8,355 nucleotides of DNA, taken from NCBI GenBank assembly GCA_029550985.1, contig JAKPGH010000092.1:1-8355 (forward strand), read 5' to 3'. The stretch is from Bacillota bacterium. Its GTDB lineage: Bacteria > Bacillota > Clostridia > Oscillospirales > Ruminococcaceae. Positions 1 through 6,350 of this stretch are shown piece after piece. Position numbers and translations under genes: made by a program. Every line of letters begins with the position of its first letter. Within the stretch, counting starts at the first letter, position 1. Under the pieces are notes generated by a model. That model searched no databases. It saw nothing but the letters and a program-made list of their open reading frames with translations, and had not been told where the DNA came from.

Positions 1-110
1 GAAGTTGGCCCGTTTACGGGCAGCAAGTAACAGCTTTGCGCAACTGGCAGACCGTATTACACGTTTGACGTGTATGCGAGGAATAAAGGGCTTTGCCCGC
101 ATATGAAATA
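1..110 (+). ncRNA. Candidate structured RNA, or right end of an IS200/IS605-type element (left part outside window)
   Basis: No convincing gene is seen here, but the plus strand folds into a compact series of stems. An outer stem 3-7/41-45 encloses two hairpins, 8-13/16-21 (GCCCGT/ACGGGC) and 23-26/36-39, giving a three-way junction. A 7-bp hairpin follows at 58-64/68-74, then a stem at 73-77/99-103 that carries an inner GGGC/GCCC hairpin (88-91/95-98). The strong hairpin at 111-129 closes the series. Such a run of stems ending in a GC hairpin resembles the 3' RNA (omega/HEARO-type) of IS605-family tnpB elements, but no transposase is visible. The frame starting at base 1 reaches a TAA at 28-30, which could be the last nine codons of an upstream gene. 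The stems are seen; the family is inference. Compensatory changes in homologues would decide. Confidence 0.4.
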
Positions 111-138
111 CCCCCGGCTATGCCGGGGGATGTTTATT
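111..138 (+). terminator. Strong GC hairpin, terminator-like
   Basis: A perfect 8-bp stem, CCCCCGGC (111-118) and GCCGGGGG (122-129), has a TAT loop and is followed by the T-rich run ATGTTTATTT. It would end a transcript entering from the left edge and insulate the gene at 240. The T run is interrupted, so it is not a textbook terminator. It could instead be the terminal subterminal palindrome of an IS200/IS605 element. Confidence 0.6.
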
Positions 139-155
139 TCCGCCACGGCGCTTCA

Positions 156-184
156 TTGACAAAAAGAGGTTAACATTATAAGAT
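156..184 (+). promoter_or_regulatory. Sigma-A promoter for the CmpB-family gene
   Basis: A perfect -35 box TTGACA (156-161) is followed after 17 bp by TAAGAT (179-184), which matches four of the six -10 consensus bases. TATAAG at 177-182 with a 15-bp spacer is an alternative reading. Transcription would start near 191, leaving a leader of about 50 bases before the ATG at 240. It lies directly downstream of the hairpin at 111-129. Confidence 0.65.
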
Positions 185-239
185 ACAAAATATACAGGCA
201 TACAACTGCTGGACCAAATAGATTTAAAGAAGTGTTACT

Positions 240-1031
240 ATGCGAATGGTAGAAACCTATTTTCTCTGGTTTGTGTTTTACAGCTTTTTGGGATGGGTTT
301 ACGAAACCATTCTCTGCTCCACTCTTGAGAAACGGTTTATCAACCGGGGTTTCCTAAACGGCCCTTACTGCCCCATTTACGGGTTCGGCGCCCTTATTGT
401 CATTGTGACCCTGCGTTCGGTGGAAAACGTCGTCCTTTTATTTTTGATGGCGGCGGTGCTGACCAGCACGTTGGAGTACATCACCTCTTGGGGAATGGAA
501 AAGCTGTTCCACGCCCGATGGTGGGACTACTCCCATAAAAAGTGGAACATCAACGGGCGGGTATGCCTGCTGGGGGCGGTGGCCTTTGGCGCCCTTTCCC
601 TGTTGATTATGAAGGTGGTTCACCCCTTCGTGTTCCTATACACCCAAAAAGTACCGAAAAAGGTTTTGGGGTACAGTTCATCGGCCCTTTTTGTCCTGCT
701 GGTGGCCGACAGCCTCTACACCATTCTGTCCTTCCTCAACTTTGACCAGAAGCTTAGGGAGTTTTCCGCCGAACTGGCCGAATTTACCGACCAGACTCTG
801 TTCCGCTATGCCGAAACTCTAAAGGAAAAAATCAGCGAAACGGAGCTTCACGAAAAGATTGGCGGAATTTACGAGCGCTTCCGCTCCCGCATGAACTCCC
901 AGGAGCGAAGAATGCTGCGGGCGTTCCCGGCTTTTCGCTCCATGCGGTACAATAAGCACCTGCAGGAGTTCCGCAAAGTCATCAAAAAGCTGGAAGTTGT
1001 GAAAAAAATCAAGGACCGAAACCACGACTGA
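240..1031 (+). CDS. CmpB/DUF1113-family integral membrane protein (putative ABC-transporter type IV)
   Basis: A 263-residue membrane protein recognised from its N-terminal signature: YSFLGWVYET (14-23), RGFLNGPYCPIYGFG (36-50) and WWDYS (94-98), all typical of the PF06541 family annotated as CmpB or putative ABC-transporter type IV. About five hydrophobic segments are seen near residues 6-25, 45-58, 63-78, 107-127 and 146-165. A charged, basic, probably cytoplasmic tail of about 95 residues is rich in Lys, Arg and Glu and likely partly coiled. The family's biochemical role is not firmly established, and no ATPase partner is adjacent. The ATG at 240 has only a weak purine stretch (AAAGAAG) upstream; the ATG at 246 is an alternative start. 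It is monocistronic, with a promoter at 156-184 and a terminator at 1040-1071, so it is probably unrelated to the chemotaxis operon downstream. Family assignment is firm; function is open. Confidence 0.85.
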   Translation: MRMVETYFLWFVFYSFLGWVYETILCSTLEKRFINRGFLNGPYCPIYGFGALIVIVTLRSVENVVLLFLMAAVLTSTLEYITSWGMEKLFHARWWDYSHKKWNINGRVCLLGAVAFGALSLLIMKVVHPFVFLYTQKVPKKVLGYSSSALFVLLVADSLYTILSFLNFDQKLREFSAELAEFTDQTLFRYAETLKEKISETELHEKIGGIYERFRSRMNSQERRMLRAFPAFRSMRYNKHLQEFRKVIKKLEVVKKIKDRNHD

Positions 1032-1039
1032 ACACGATG

Positions 1040-1071
1040 GGGCGCTTCGTTTCGGAGGAAGCGCCCTTTTT
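1040..1071 (+). terminator. Rho-independent terminator after the CmpB-family gene
   Basis: A 9-bp perfect stem, GGGCGCTTC (1040-1048) and GAAGCGCCC (1058-1066), is followed by five T residues (1067-1071). It starts nine bases after the stop codon at 1029-1031 and separates this gene from the chemotaxis operon. Confidence 0.88.
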
Positions 1072-1136
1072 GCATCGGCTTGCCGATGATGATTTGATAT
1101 TTCACGAATAATAGGGAAGATATCACACGAAAAATT

Positions 1137-1163
1137 TAAGAAAAAAAGTACCAGTGTCGAGAA
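1137..1163 (+). promoter_or_regulatory. Possible sigma-28-like promoter upstream of cheA
   Basis: TAAG (1137-1140), 15 bases, then GTCGAGAA (1156-1163) matches the sigma-28/SigD pattern TAAA-N15-GCCGATAA at 9 of 12 positions with exact spacing. It ends where the sigma-A -35 box begins, so the two could give dual control of the che operon. The match is weaker than the fliD site and may be chance in AT-rich DNA. Confidence 0.3.
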
Positions 1164-1192
1164 TTGCCAAGGAAAAAGAGCTGTGATATAAT
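1164..1192 (+). promoter_or_regulatory. Sigma-A promoter of the che operon
   Basis: TTGCCA (1164-1169) matches the -35 consensus at five of six positions. A spacer of exactly 17 bp leads to a perfect TATAAT (1187-1192) with an extended -10 TG at 1184-1185. Transcription should begin near 1199, giving a leader of roughly 85 bases before the cheA ATG at 1285. Promoters this close to consensus are usually constitutively strong unless repressed. Confidence 0.85.
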
Positions 1193-1271
1193 AAATCTTA
1201 AACAATTTTTTATGATACAGAACAACATAAGTGGATATCCAGTCAATTAATGCTGTGAAATATAGAGGACC

Positions 1272-1275
1272 GGAG
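1272..1275 (+). promoter_or_regulatory. Ribosome binding site that fixes the cheA start
   Basis: GGAG lies nine bases before the ATG at 1285. The in-frame GTG at 1231, which would add 18 residues, has no purine-rich site in front of it, so the ATG is preferred. Confidence 0.75.
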
Positions 1276-1284
1276 TGTGAGAAT

Positions 1285-3738
1285 ATGGCCAGTGGCAACG
1301 ATCAAATGATGGAGATGTTTCTCTACGAAATGGGCACCTTACTGGAGCAGTTGGATGAGGTTTTGCTCAATTCGGAGAAAAGTCAGGAGCTGACTGAGGA
1401 TGCGGTCAGCGAAATTTTCCGCATTATGCATACCATAAAAGGTTCCTCCGCCATGATGGAGCTGAATTTAATCTCCACCGTCACTCACAAGCTGGAGGAC
1501 TCTTTCTTTTTGATTCGGGAGCACGGCATCGACCAGGACCACTTCACCGAGCTGTTCGATTTGATGCTGGACGCCAGCGATTTCCTGAAAAGTCAGCTGG
1601 ACGCCATTCAAAACGGCGCCGAGCTGGCGGAGGAAAACAACGACCTCATCAATCGAGCCGTTGCCTTTTACAATAAATTAAAGGAAGCGCAGGGCCATCA
1701 GACTTCCGCCCCTGCGGCCCCTGCCGCCAAAACCGCCGCTCCCGCTCCCGCGGTGAAGGAGCCGGCGCCCGCTCAGCCTTCCGCTCAGCCTGTCAGTGCC
1801 GGCGGAAAGGGAGCCATGCACTTTGAAATCTTTTTCGAAGAAGATTGCGGCATGGAAAACCTGCGGGCCTTTATGCTGGTCAGCAACCTGAAAGCAATCA
1901 GCAACGTGGTGGCGTACTATCCCCACGATATCGAAACCAACCCCGAAACCGCCATGGAAATCATGGTAAACGGTTTTGTGGTGACCCTGGAAAGCCAGCT
2001 CACTTCCACCCAGATGCAGGAGTTTTTGGAAAAGCAGATGCACGTCAGCTCCGCCACGCTGCTGACCGACGAGCAGCTTGCCCGCAGACTGGGGCAGGCG
2101 GCGGACGTTTCCGGCGCCCGTTACGAAGCCTGCGTCTTCTTTGAAGAGGATTGCGGTATGGAAAACCTGCGGGCTTTCATGCTGGTCAATTCTCTGCGCT
2201 CCAGCTGCAAGGTGATTTCCTACAGCCCTGCCGACATTGAAAGCAATCCGGAATCCGCCATGCTGATTGGGGAAAAAGGCTTCCAGATGATTCTGGAAAG
2301 CCCCCTGTCCTTCTCCGCCTTGCAGGACACCCTCCGCAAGGGAATGCATGTCCGCTCCGTCACCTTGAAGGAGCTTTCCGCGGCGCCCGCGGCTTCCAAT
2401 GCTTCCGAAACCGCCACGGCTTCTTCGGCGCCTGCGAGCACCGGCGCGCCGGCCGCAGCCAGCCGGCCGGAAAAGGCTCAGGAAGCCAAACACGAGCAGG
2501 CGCAGGTAAAGGAGCACGAGAAAAAGCACAACTCCGTCAAGACTCCCGTCAAGCAGAGCCTGATCAGCGTGTCGCTGGACAAGCTGGACCAGCTGATGGA
2601 TTTGATGGGCGAGCTGGTCATCACCGAGTCCATGGTGGTTCGCTCCCCCGATTTGAAAGGCTTGACCAAGCTGGATAACTTCCAGAAGGCGGAGCGGCAG
2701 CTGCGCAAGCTGACCGACGAGCTGCAGGATATGGTGATGTCCATTCGGATGATTCCGGTGTCCGGCACCTTCCAGAAGATGCAGCGGATTGTGCGGGATA
2801 TGTGCCGCGCCCTCGGCAAAGAGGCCGAACTGGTGACCATGGGCGAGGACACTGACATCGACAAGGCCATCATCGACAGCATCGCCGACCCCATCATGCA
2901 CCTGGTGCGCAACGCCATGGACCACGGCATCGAAACTCCCGAGGAGCGGAGAAAGGCCGGAAAGCCGGAAAAGGGAACCATCACCCTTTCCGCCCAGAAC
3001 ACCGGCGGCGAAATTCTCATCACCATTTCCGATGACGGCAGAGGCCTGGATCCTCAAAAACTGCTGGAAAAGGCCAAAAAGAACGGAATCCTCACCAAGC
3101 CCGCCAGCGAATACACCGAGAAGGAAGCCTACATGCTGCTGTTCACCCCCGGTTTCTCCACCAAGGAAGAAGTCACCGAGTATTCCGGCCGGGGCGTGGG
3201 TATGGACGTGGTGAAGAAGAACGTCGAAAAGGTCGGCGGCACCGTCCAGGTGGAGAGCAAGCTGGGCTACGGCATGAGCGTCATCCTCAAAATTCCCCTG
3301 ACTTTGGCCATTGTGGACGGCATGGATGTGTCCCTGGGCGGGGCTACGTACACCCTGCAGATTACATCCATCAACGAGAGCTTCAAGGCCAAAAACGATC
3401 AGGTGATTGTGGATACCGAAGGCAACGAGATGATTATGATTCGTGGAAACGTCTACCCCATCATTCGGCTCCACGAACTTTACAACGTACCCAACGCCGT
3501 CACCAACATCGAAGACGGCATCCTCATCTGGGTACAGAGCGGAGACGATTCCGCCTGCCTGCTGGTGGACGAGCTGATTGGAGAACAACAGATTGTGGTA
3601 AAACCCCTGCCCAAGTATCTCAACCGGTTCGGGGTGAAGGAATACGGCATCTCTGGATGCACCATTTTGGGAGACGGCAACATCAGCCTGATTCTGGATG
3701 TAGGTGCCATTATCGAAAAAGTTTTGGAAAAGAGGTAA
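1285..3738 (+). CDS. cheA: Chemotaxis sensor histidine kinase CheA with two tandem P2 domains
   Basis: Cytoplasmic kinase that takes signals from receptors through CheW, autophosphorylates, and passes phosphate to CheY and CheB. It has 817 residues from the ATG at 1285. P1 (about 1-110) has the phosphorylated His49 in HTIKGSS. An Ala/Pro linker follows, then two copies of the P2 response-regulator-binding domain (about 180-262 and 280-364), sharing the 17-residue string FFEEDCGMENLRAFMLV. A second Ala/Pro/Lys linker leads to P3 dimerisation (from about 426). The P4 ATPase domain has the N box HLVRNAMDHG (His539, Asn543), G1 DDGRG (583-587) and G2 SGRGVGMD (634-641). P5, the CheW-like domain, spans about 676-810. 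All key residues are present, so the kinase should be active. CheA proteins commonly have one P2; the second is unusual. It is first in the operon, and its final codons (AGAGG, 3731-3735) form the cheW ribosome binding site. Confidence 0.97.
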   Translation: MASGNDQMMEMFLYEMGTLLEQLDEVLLNSEKSQELTEDAVSEIFRIMHTIKGSSAMMELNLISTVTHKLEDSFFLIREHGIDQDHFTELFDLMLDASDFLKSQLDAIQNGAELAEENNDLINRAVAFYNKLKEAQGHQTSAPAAPAAKTAAPAPAVKEPAPAQPSAQPVSAGGKGAMHFEIFFEEDCGMENLRAFMLVSNLKAISNVVAYYPHDIETNPETAMEIMVNGFVVTLESQLTSTQMQEFLEKQMHVSSATLLTDEQLARRLGQAADVSGARYEACVFFEEDCGMENLRAFMLVNSLRSSCKVISYSPADIESNPESAMLIGEKGFQMILESPLSFSALQDTLRKGMHVRSVTLKELSAAPAASNASETATASSAPASTGAPAAASRPEKAQEAKHEQAQVKEHEKKHNSVKTPVKQSLISVSLDKLDQLMDLMGELVITESMVVRSPDLKGLTKLDNFQKAERQLRKLTDELQDMVMSIRMIPVSGTFQKMQRIVRDMCRALGKEAELVTMGEDTDIDKAIIDSIADPIMHLVRNAMDHGIETPEERRKAGKPEKGTITLSAQNTGGEILITISDDGRGLDPQKLLEKAKKNGILTKPASEYTEKEAYMLLFTPGFSTKEEVTEYSGRGVGMDVVKKNVEKVGGTVQVESKLGYGMSVILKIPLTLAIVDGMDVSLGGATYTLQITSINESFKAKNDQVIVDTEGNEMIMIRGNVYPIIRLHELYNVPNAVTNIEDGILIWVQSGDDSACLLVDELIGEQQIVVKPLPKYLNRFGVKEYGISGCTILGDGNISLILDVGAIIEKVLEKR
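1822..2379 (+). repeat. Tandem duplication encoding the two CheA P2 domains
   Basis: Two in-frame copies, 1822-2067 and 2122-2379, are offset by 306 bases (102 codons). The best-conserved stretch, 1831-1881 against 2137-2187, encodes 17 identical residues. By eye 45 of 51 bases match, and every difference is a synonymous third-position change. Similarity continues more weakly through both domains, including N-P-E-[TS]-A-M and a closing M-H-V-[SR]-S-[AV]-T-L, separated by a short linker of about 17 codons. Confidence 0.85.
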
Positions 3739-3744
3739 ACGGCT

Positions 3745-4245
3745 ATGGCGCAAGTACAAAACAATGTGGTGCTGACGGAGCAGGAAGAAGATACCATGCA
3801 CGGCAAATACCTGGTGTTTGACCTGGACAACCAGCAATTTGCCATTCCCATTTCCCATGTGATTGACATCATCAACATGCAGCCCATCACCTGGGTTCCC
3901 AACTGCCCCGATTACGTCAAGGGCATCACCAACCTGCGGGGAAAGGTCTGCCCCATCGTCGACGTGCGGATGCGCTTCGGCAAGGAGCCTCAGGAATACC
4001 ACGACCGCACCTGCATCATTGTGGTGGAAGAGCAGGGCGCCCCGGTGGGTTTGGTCATCGACAGCGTTTCGGAAGTCATTACCATCGACGACGAGAACAT
4101 CTCGCCTCCTCCCAAATTTTCCACTTCCGCCGAAGCCCGGTTTATCCAGGGCGTCGGCCGCACCGACTCCGGCGTCAAGCTGATTCTTGACTACCAGGCG
4201 GTGCTGGGGGAGGACAACGTCATCCGGGTGGAGGAAGTGGAATAG
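3745..4245 (+). CDS. cheW: Chemotaxis coupling protein CheW
   Basis: A 166-residue single-domain CheW-like (SH3-like) protein that bridges receptors to the CheA P5 domain in the cytoplasmic signalling array. It begins with a short polar tail. The domain then starts at YLVFDLDNQQFAIPI (22-36) and includes the receptor-binding-face motif GITNLRGKVCPIVDVR (60-75) and LVIDSVSEV, close to the family consensus. Its length is usual for CheW. The start at ATG 3745 has AGAGG nine bases upstream, inside the last cheA codons. Only six bases separate it from the cheA stop, so translation is probably coupled. An internal ATG at 3796 has no comparable binding site. CheV is excluded because there is no receiver domain. 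Confidence 0.95.
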   Translation: MAQVQNNVVLTEQEEDTMHGKYLVFDLDNQQFAIPISHVIDIINMQPITWVPNCPDYVKGITNLRGKVCPIVDVRMRFGKEPQEYHDRTCIIVVEEQGAPVGLVIDSVSEVITIDDENISPPPKFSTSAEARFIQGVGRTDSGVKLILDYQAVLGEDNVIRVEEVE

Positions 4246-4271
4246 AGTACTTTTCTTAAGGATTAACAGGT

Positions 4272-5081
4272 ATGGTAAAAATCAACGACCAAGAGTTCGC
4301 ATATTTGGTAGGGTATTTAAAAGAAAACTTCGGCATTAACCTCACCCAAAAGCGGGTGCTGCTGGACGGCCGGATGAGCACCTATCTGGCTCAGCAGGGG
4401 TACCAGAGCTACACCGAATACATCCAGGCGCTAAAGGCCGACAAAACCGGCAAGGAGCTGCAAAACCTGCTCAACCGGGTCACCACCAACCACACGTATT
4501 TCATGCGGGAACCGGAGCATTTTGAATACTTCGGCAAGGTGGTGCTGCCCTATTTGGAGCAGACGGTAAAAGACCGGGATTTGCGCATCTGGTGCGCCGC
4601 TTCCTCCTCGGGGGAAGAGCCTTATACCCTTGCCATGATTCTGCACGACTACTTTGGTCACAAAGTTCCGGAGTGGGATAAGGTTCTGCTTGCCACCGAC
4701 ATTTCCCAAAAGGTGTTGGATATCGCCAAACAGGGCATTTACCCCGAGGAAGCCATTGCAAAAATCCCCGACCAGTGGAAGCGGAAATACTTCCGCGCCC
4801 TGCCGGGAGGCAAGGTGCAGGTGGTGGACGCCATTCGCAGCCAGGTGGTTTACCGCATCTTCAACTTGATGGACCCCATCCGGTATAAAAAGCCGTACCA
4901 TGTCATTTTTTGCCGCAATGTCATGATTTACTTTGACACCCCCACCAAAGCGGCGGTGGTGGAGAAGCTTTACGACGCCTTGGCTCCGGGAGGTTACCTC
5001 TTTATCGGGCATACCGAAGCCATTGCGCGGCCCACCCGCTTTCACTACATTATGCCCAGCGTATATCAGAAAGGCGTTTAA
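4272..5081 (+). CDS. cheR: Chemotaxis protein methyltransferase CheR
   Basis: S-adenosylmethionine-dependent enzyme that methylates glutamate residues of chemoreceptors, the 'add' arm of adaptation. Its 269 residues match the usual length. The N-terminal all-helical domain carries LTQKR (24-28) and the family motif TTNHTYFMRE (71-80). The methyltransferase domain has the cofactor motif SSGEEPYTLAM around residues 112-122 (GEEPY at 114-118), the acidic residue Asp143 in LLATDIS, and FCRNVMIYF (213-221), followed by the LAPGGYLFIGHTE strand and turn. All expected motifs are present. There is no sign of the C-terminal TPR region found in some fused CheR proteins. AAGGA (4258-4262) lies nine bases before the ATG. 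The gene follows cheW by 26 bases and ends two bases before cheB, with which it forms the opposing adaptation pair. Confidence 0.96.
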   Translation: MVKINDQEFAYLVGYLKENFGINLTQKRVLLDGRMSTYLAQQGYQSYTEYIQALKADKTGKELQNLLNRVTTNHTYFMREPEHFEYFGKVVLPYLEQTVKDRDLRIWCAASSSGEEPYTLAMILHDYFGHKVPEWDKVLLATDISQKVLDIAKQGIYPEEAIAKIPDQWKRKYFRALPGGKVQVVDAIRSQVVYRIFNLMDPIRYKKPYHVIFCRNVMIYFDTPTKAAVVEKLYDALAPGGYLFIGHTEAIARPTRFHYIMPSVYQKGV

Positions 5082-5083
5082 CG

Positions 5084-6190
5084 ATGATGGCAGAAAAAAT
5101 CAGGGTGCTGATTGTCGACGACTCCGTCTTTTTCCGGGAGTTTATGTCCCGTTCCTTAAGTGCCGATCCTGCGATTGAGGTGGTGGGGGTAGCCTCCAAC
5201 GCGTTTGAAGCCGAGGAGAAGATTAAAAGCCTCAAGCCCACTGTGGTGACTTTGGATATCGAGATGCCCCGCATGAGGGGGACCGACTTTCTGCGGCATA
5301 TTAAGCCCTTATATCCCAACCTTCAGGTGGTGGTCATCTCCTCCGTTTCCGGCATTGTGTTCGAGGCGCTGCAGGCAGGGGCGGTGGACTTTGTCTCCAA
5401 GCCCAACAGCCAGGTGAAGATGGACAACGCCGCCTTTATTGCCGAGACTCTGCAAAAAATTAAAATTGCGGCCATTGCCATGCGCACCAAAACCGCGGCC
5501 GCCGGACGACCCGCCCCATCCCCGCAGCCGGACGCCGAAACCTCCGCCCACAAAACGGCCCCCGGCCGGCCGGCCGTCACACCGCTTCCCATCACCGGGC
5601 CGGTGCGGTTTAAAAATCCCAATACCATCATCGCCATCGGAGCCTCCACCGGAGGTACCGAGGCCATTTTGACCGTGCTGAAGGACCTGCCGGAAAACAC
5701 GCCCGGCATTGTCATTGTGCAGCACATGCCCGCCTATTTTACCGCCATGTACGCCGAGCGGCTGAACAAAATCTGTAAAATTCGGGTGCGGGAGGCCAAG
5801 GACGGGGACCGGGTGGAACAGGGACTGGCTCTGTTGGCTCCGGGGGGAGACCGGCAGATGCGGGTTCACAAGGATGCCCGGGGCTACTATGTCCGCCTGA
5901 CGCAGGAGGAAAAGGTGAGCGGGCACTGCCCCTCGGTGGACGTCCTCTTTGAATCGGTGGCGAAAGCGGCGGGGAAGGATTCGGTGGGGGTCATCCTCAC
6001 CGGAATGGGAGGCGACGGCGCCAAAAGCCTGCTGCTGATGCGCAAACAGGGGGCCTACACCATCGGGCAGGACCAGGAAAGCTGTGTGGTGTACGGCATG
6101 CCCATGGTGGCTTACAACCTGGGAGCCGTGGTGGACCAGCTCCCCTTATCCCAGATTGGCAGCGCCATTCTCCGCAAATTAATCGTATGA
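5084..6190 (+). CDS. cheB: Chemotaxis response regulator and protein-glutamate methylesterase CheB
   Basis: Removes methyl groups from receptor glutamates, and in many species deamidates glutamines, when phosphorylated by CheA. It has 368 residues. The receiver domain (about 5-125) has the acidic pair Asp12-Asp13, phospho-acceptor Asp58 in TLDIEMP, Ser86 in place of the common Ser/Thr, and Lys106 in SKP. A Pro/Ala-rich linker spans about 135-175. The methylesterase domain has the catalytic triad Ser188 in GASTGG, His214 in QHMP and Asp311 in GMGGDG. All catalytic residues are in place. GAAAGG (5069-5074), inside the end of cheR, lies nine bases before the ATG at 5084; the ATG at 5087 is equally readable and would remove one residue. 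The two-base gap to cheR implies translational coupling. It is the last gene of the operon. Confidence 0.96.
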   Translation: MMAEKIRVLIVDDSVFFREFMSRSLSADPAIEVVGVASNAFEAEEKIKSLKPTVVTLDIEMPRMRGTDFLRHIKPLYPNLQVVVISSVSGIVFEALQAGAVDFVSKPNSQVKMDNAAFIAETLQKIKIAAIAMRTKTAAAGRPAPSPQPDAETSAHKTAPGRPAVTPLPITGPVRFKNPNTIIAIGASTGGTEAILTVLKDLPENTPGIVIVQHMPAYFTAMYAERLNKICKIRVREAKDGDRVEQGLALLAPGGDRQMRVHKDARGYYVRLTQEEKVSGHCPSVDVLFESVAKAAGKDSVGVILTGMGGDGAKSLLLMRKQGAYTIGQDQESCVVYGMPMVAYNLGAVVDQLPLSQIGSAILRKLIV

Positions 6191-6194
6191 TGAC

Positions 6195-6228
6195 AAAGGC
6201 TGCATTCGCACGGCGACTGCGGCCTTTT
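6195..6228 (+). terminator. Terminator of the che operon
   Basis: A 10-bp stem, AAAGGCTGCA (6195-6204) and TGCGGCCTTT (6218-6227), has one G-U pair. The loop can itself pair TCGC (6206-6209) with GCGA (6213-6216). Only four T residues follow before the run breaks, so termination may be partial and some che transcripts could read into fliD. It starts five bases after the cheB stop. Confidence 0.75.
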
Positions 6229-6256
6229 CACTTGGATGGAAAATGTCCTTTTTGGA

Positions 6257-6283
6257 TTAAGTTCCTTGTTTTGCTGCCGAAAT
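6257..6283 (+). promoter_or_regulatory. Sigma-28 (FliA/SigD) promoter of fliD
   Basis: TTAA (6257-6260), 15 bases, then GCCGAAAT (6276-6283). The second box matches the SigD -10 GCCGATAT at seven of eight positions. The -35 region TTAAGTTC matches the extended TAAAGTTT at six of eight. Spacing is exactly as expected. No convincing sigma-A pair is seen in this spacer. The start site would be near 6290-6295, giving a leader of about 55-60 bases. Confidence 0.8.
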
Positions 6284-6350
6284 ATATAGCAGGAAGACTG
6301 TATAGCAGACGCATGTTTGGTGCACTCAGCCTGTGAACGGAGGAACCTCT

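Noticed and set aside
1..102. A 34-codon minus-strand frame starting at 102 and open to the left edge
   Set aside because: It lies wholly within the hairpin-rich stretch, gives a very basic sequence with no recognised family, and is too short to judge at the edge. The stems explain the region better.
2..106. A plus-strand frame open from the left edge to a TGA at 104-106
   Set aside because: Thirty-four codons with no recognisable C-terminus, overlapping the same structured stretch. It cannot be told from chance.
1231..1284. Extension of cheA to a GTG at 1231
   Set aside because: No ribosome binding site precedes the GTG, whereas the ATG at 1285 has GGAG nine bases upstream and begins just before the conserved P1 domain.
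819..1298. A 159-codon minus-strand frame across the end of the CmpB-family gene and the spacer
   Set aside because: It crosses a strong terminator and the che promoter, shows no domain, and overlaps a well-supported gene.
1678..4002. A 774-codon open frame on the minus strand opposite cheA and cheW
   Set aside because: It is a shadow of GC-rich third positions in cheA and cheW. Its product is a His/Gly/Val/Leu-rich string without recognisable domains, and the plus strand has complete conserved CheA and CheW motifs.
5309..5926. A 205-codon minus-strand frame opposite cheB
   Set aside because: It is a Gly-rich shadow of cheB, whose catalytic residues are all intact on the plus strand.
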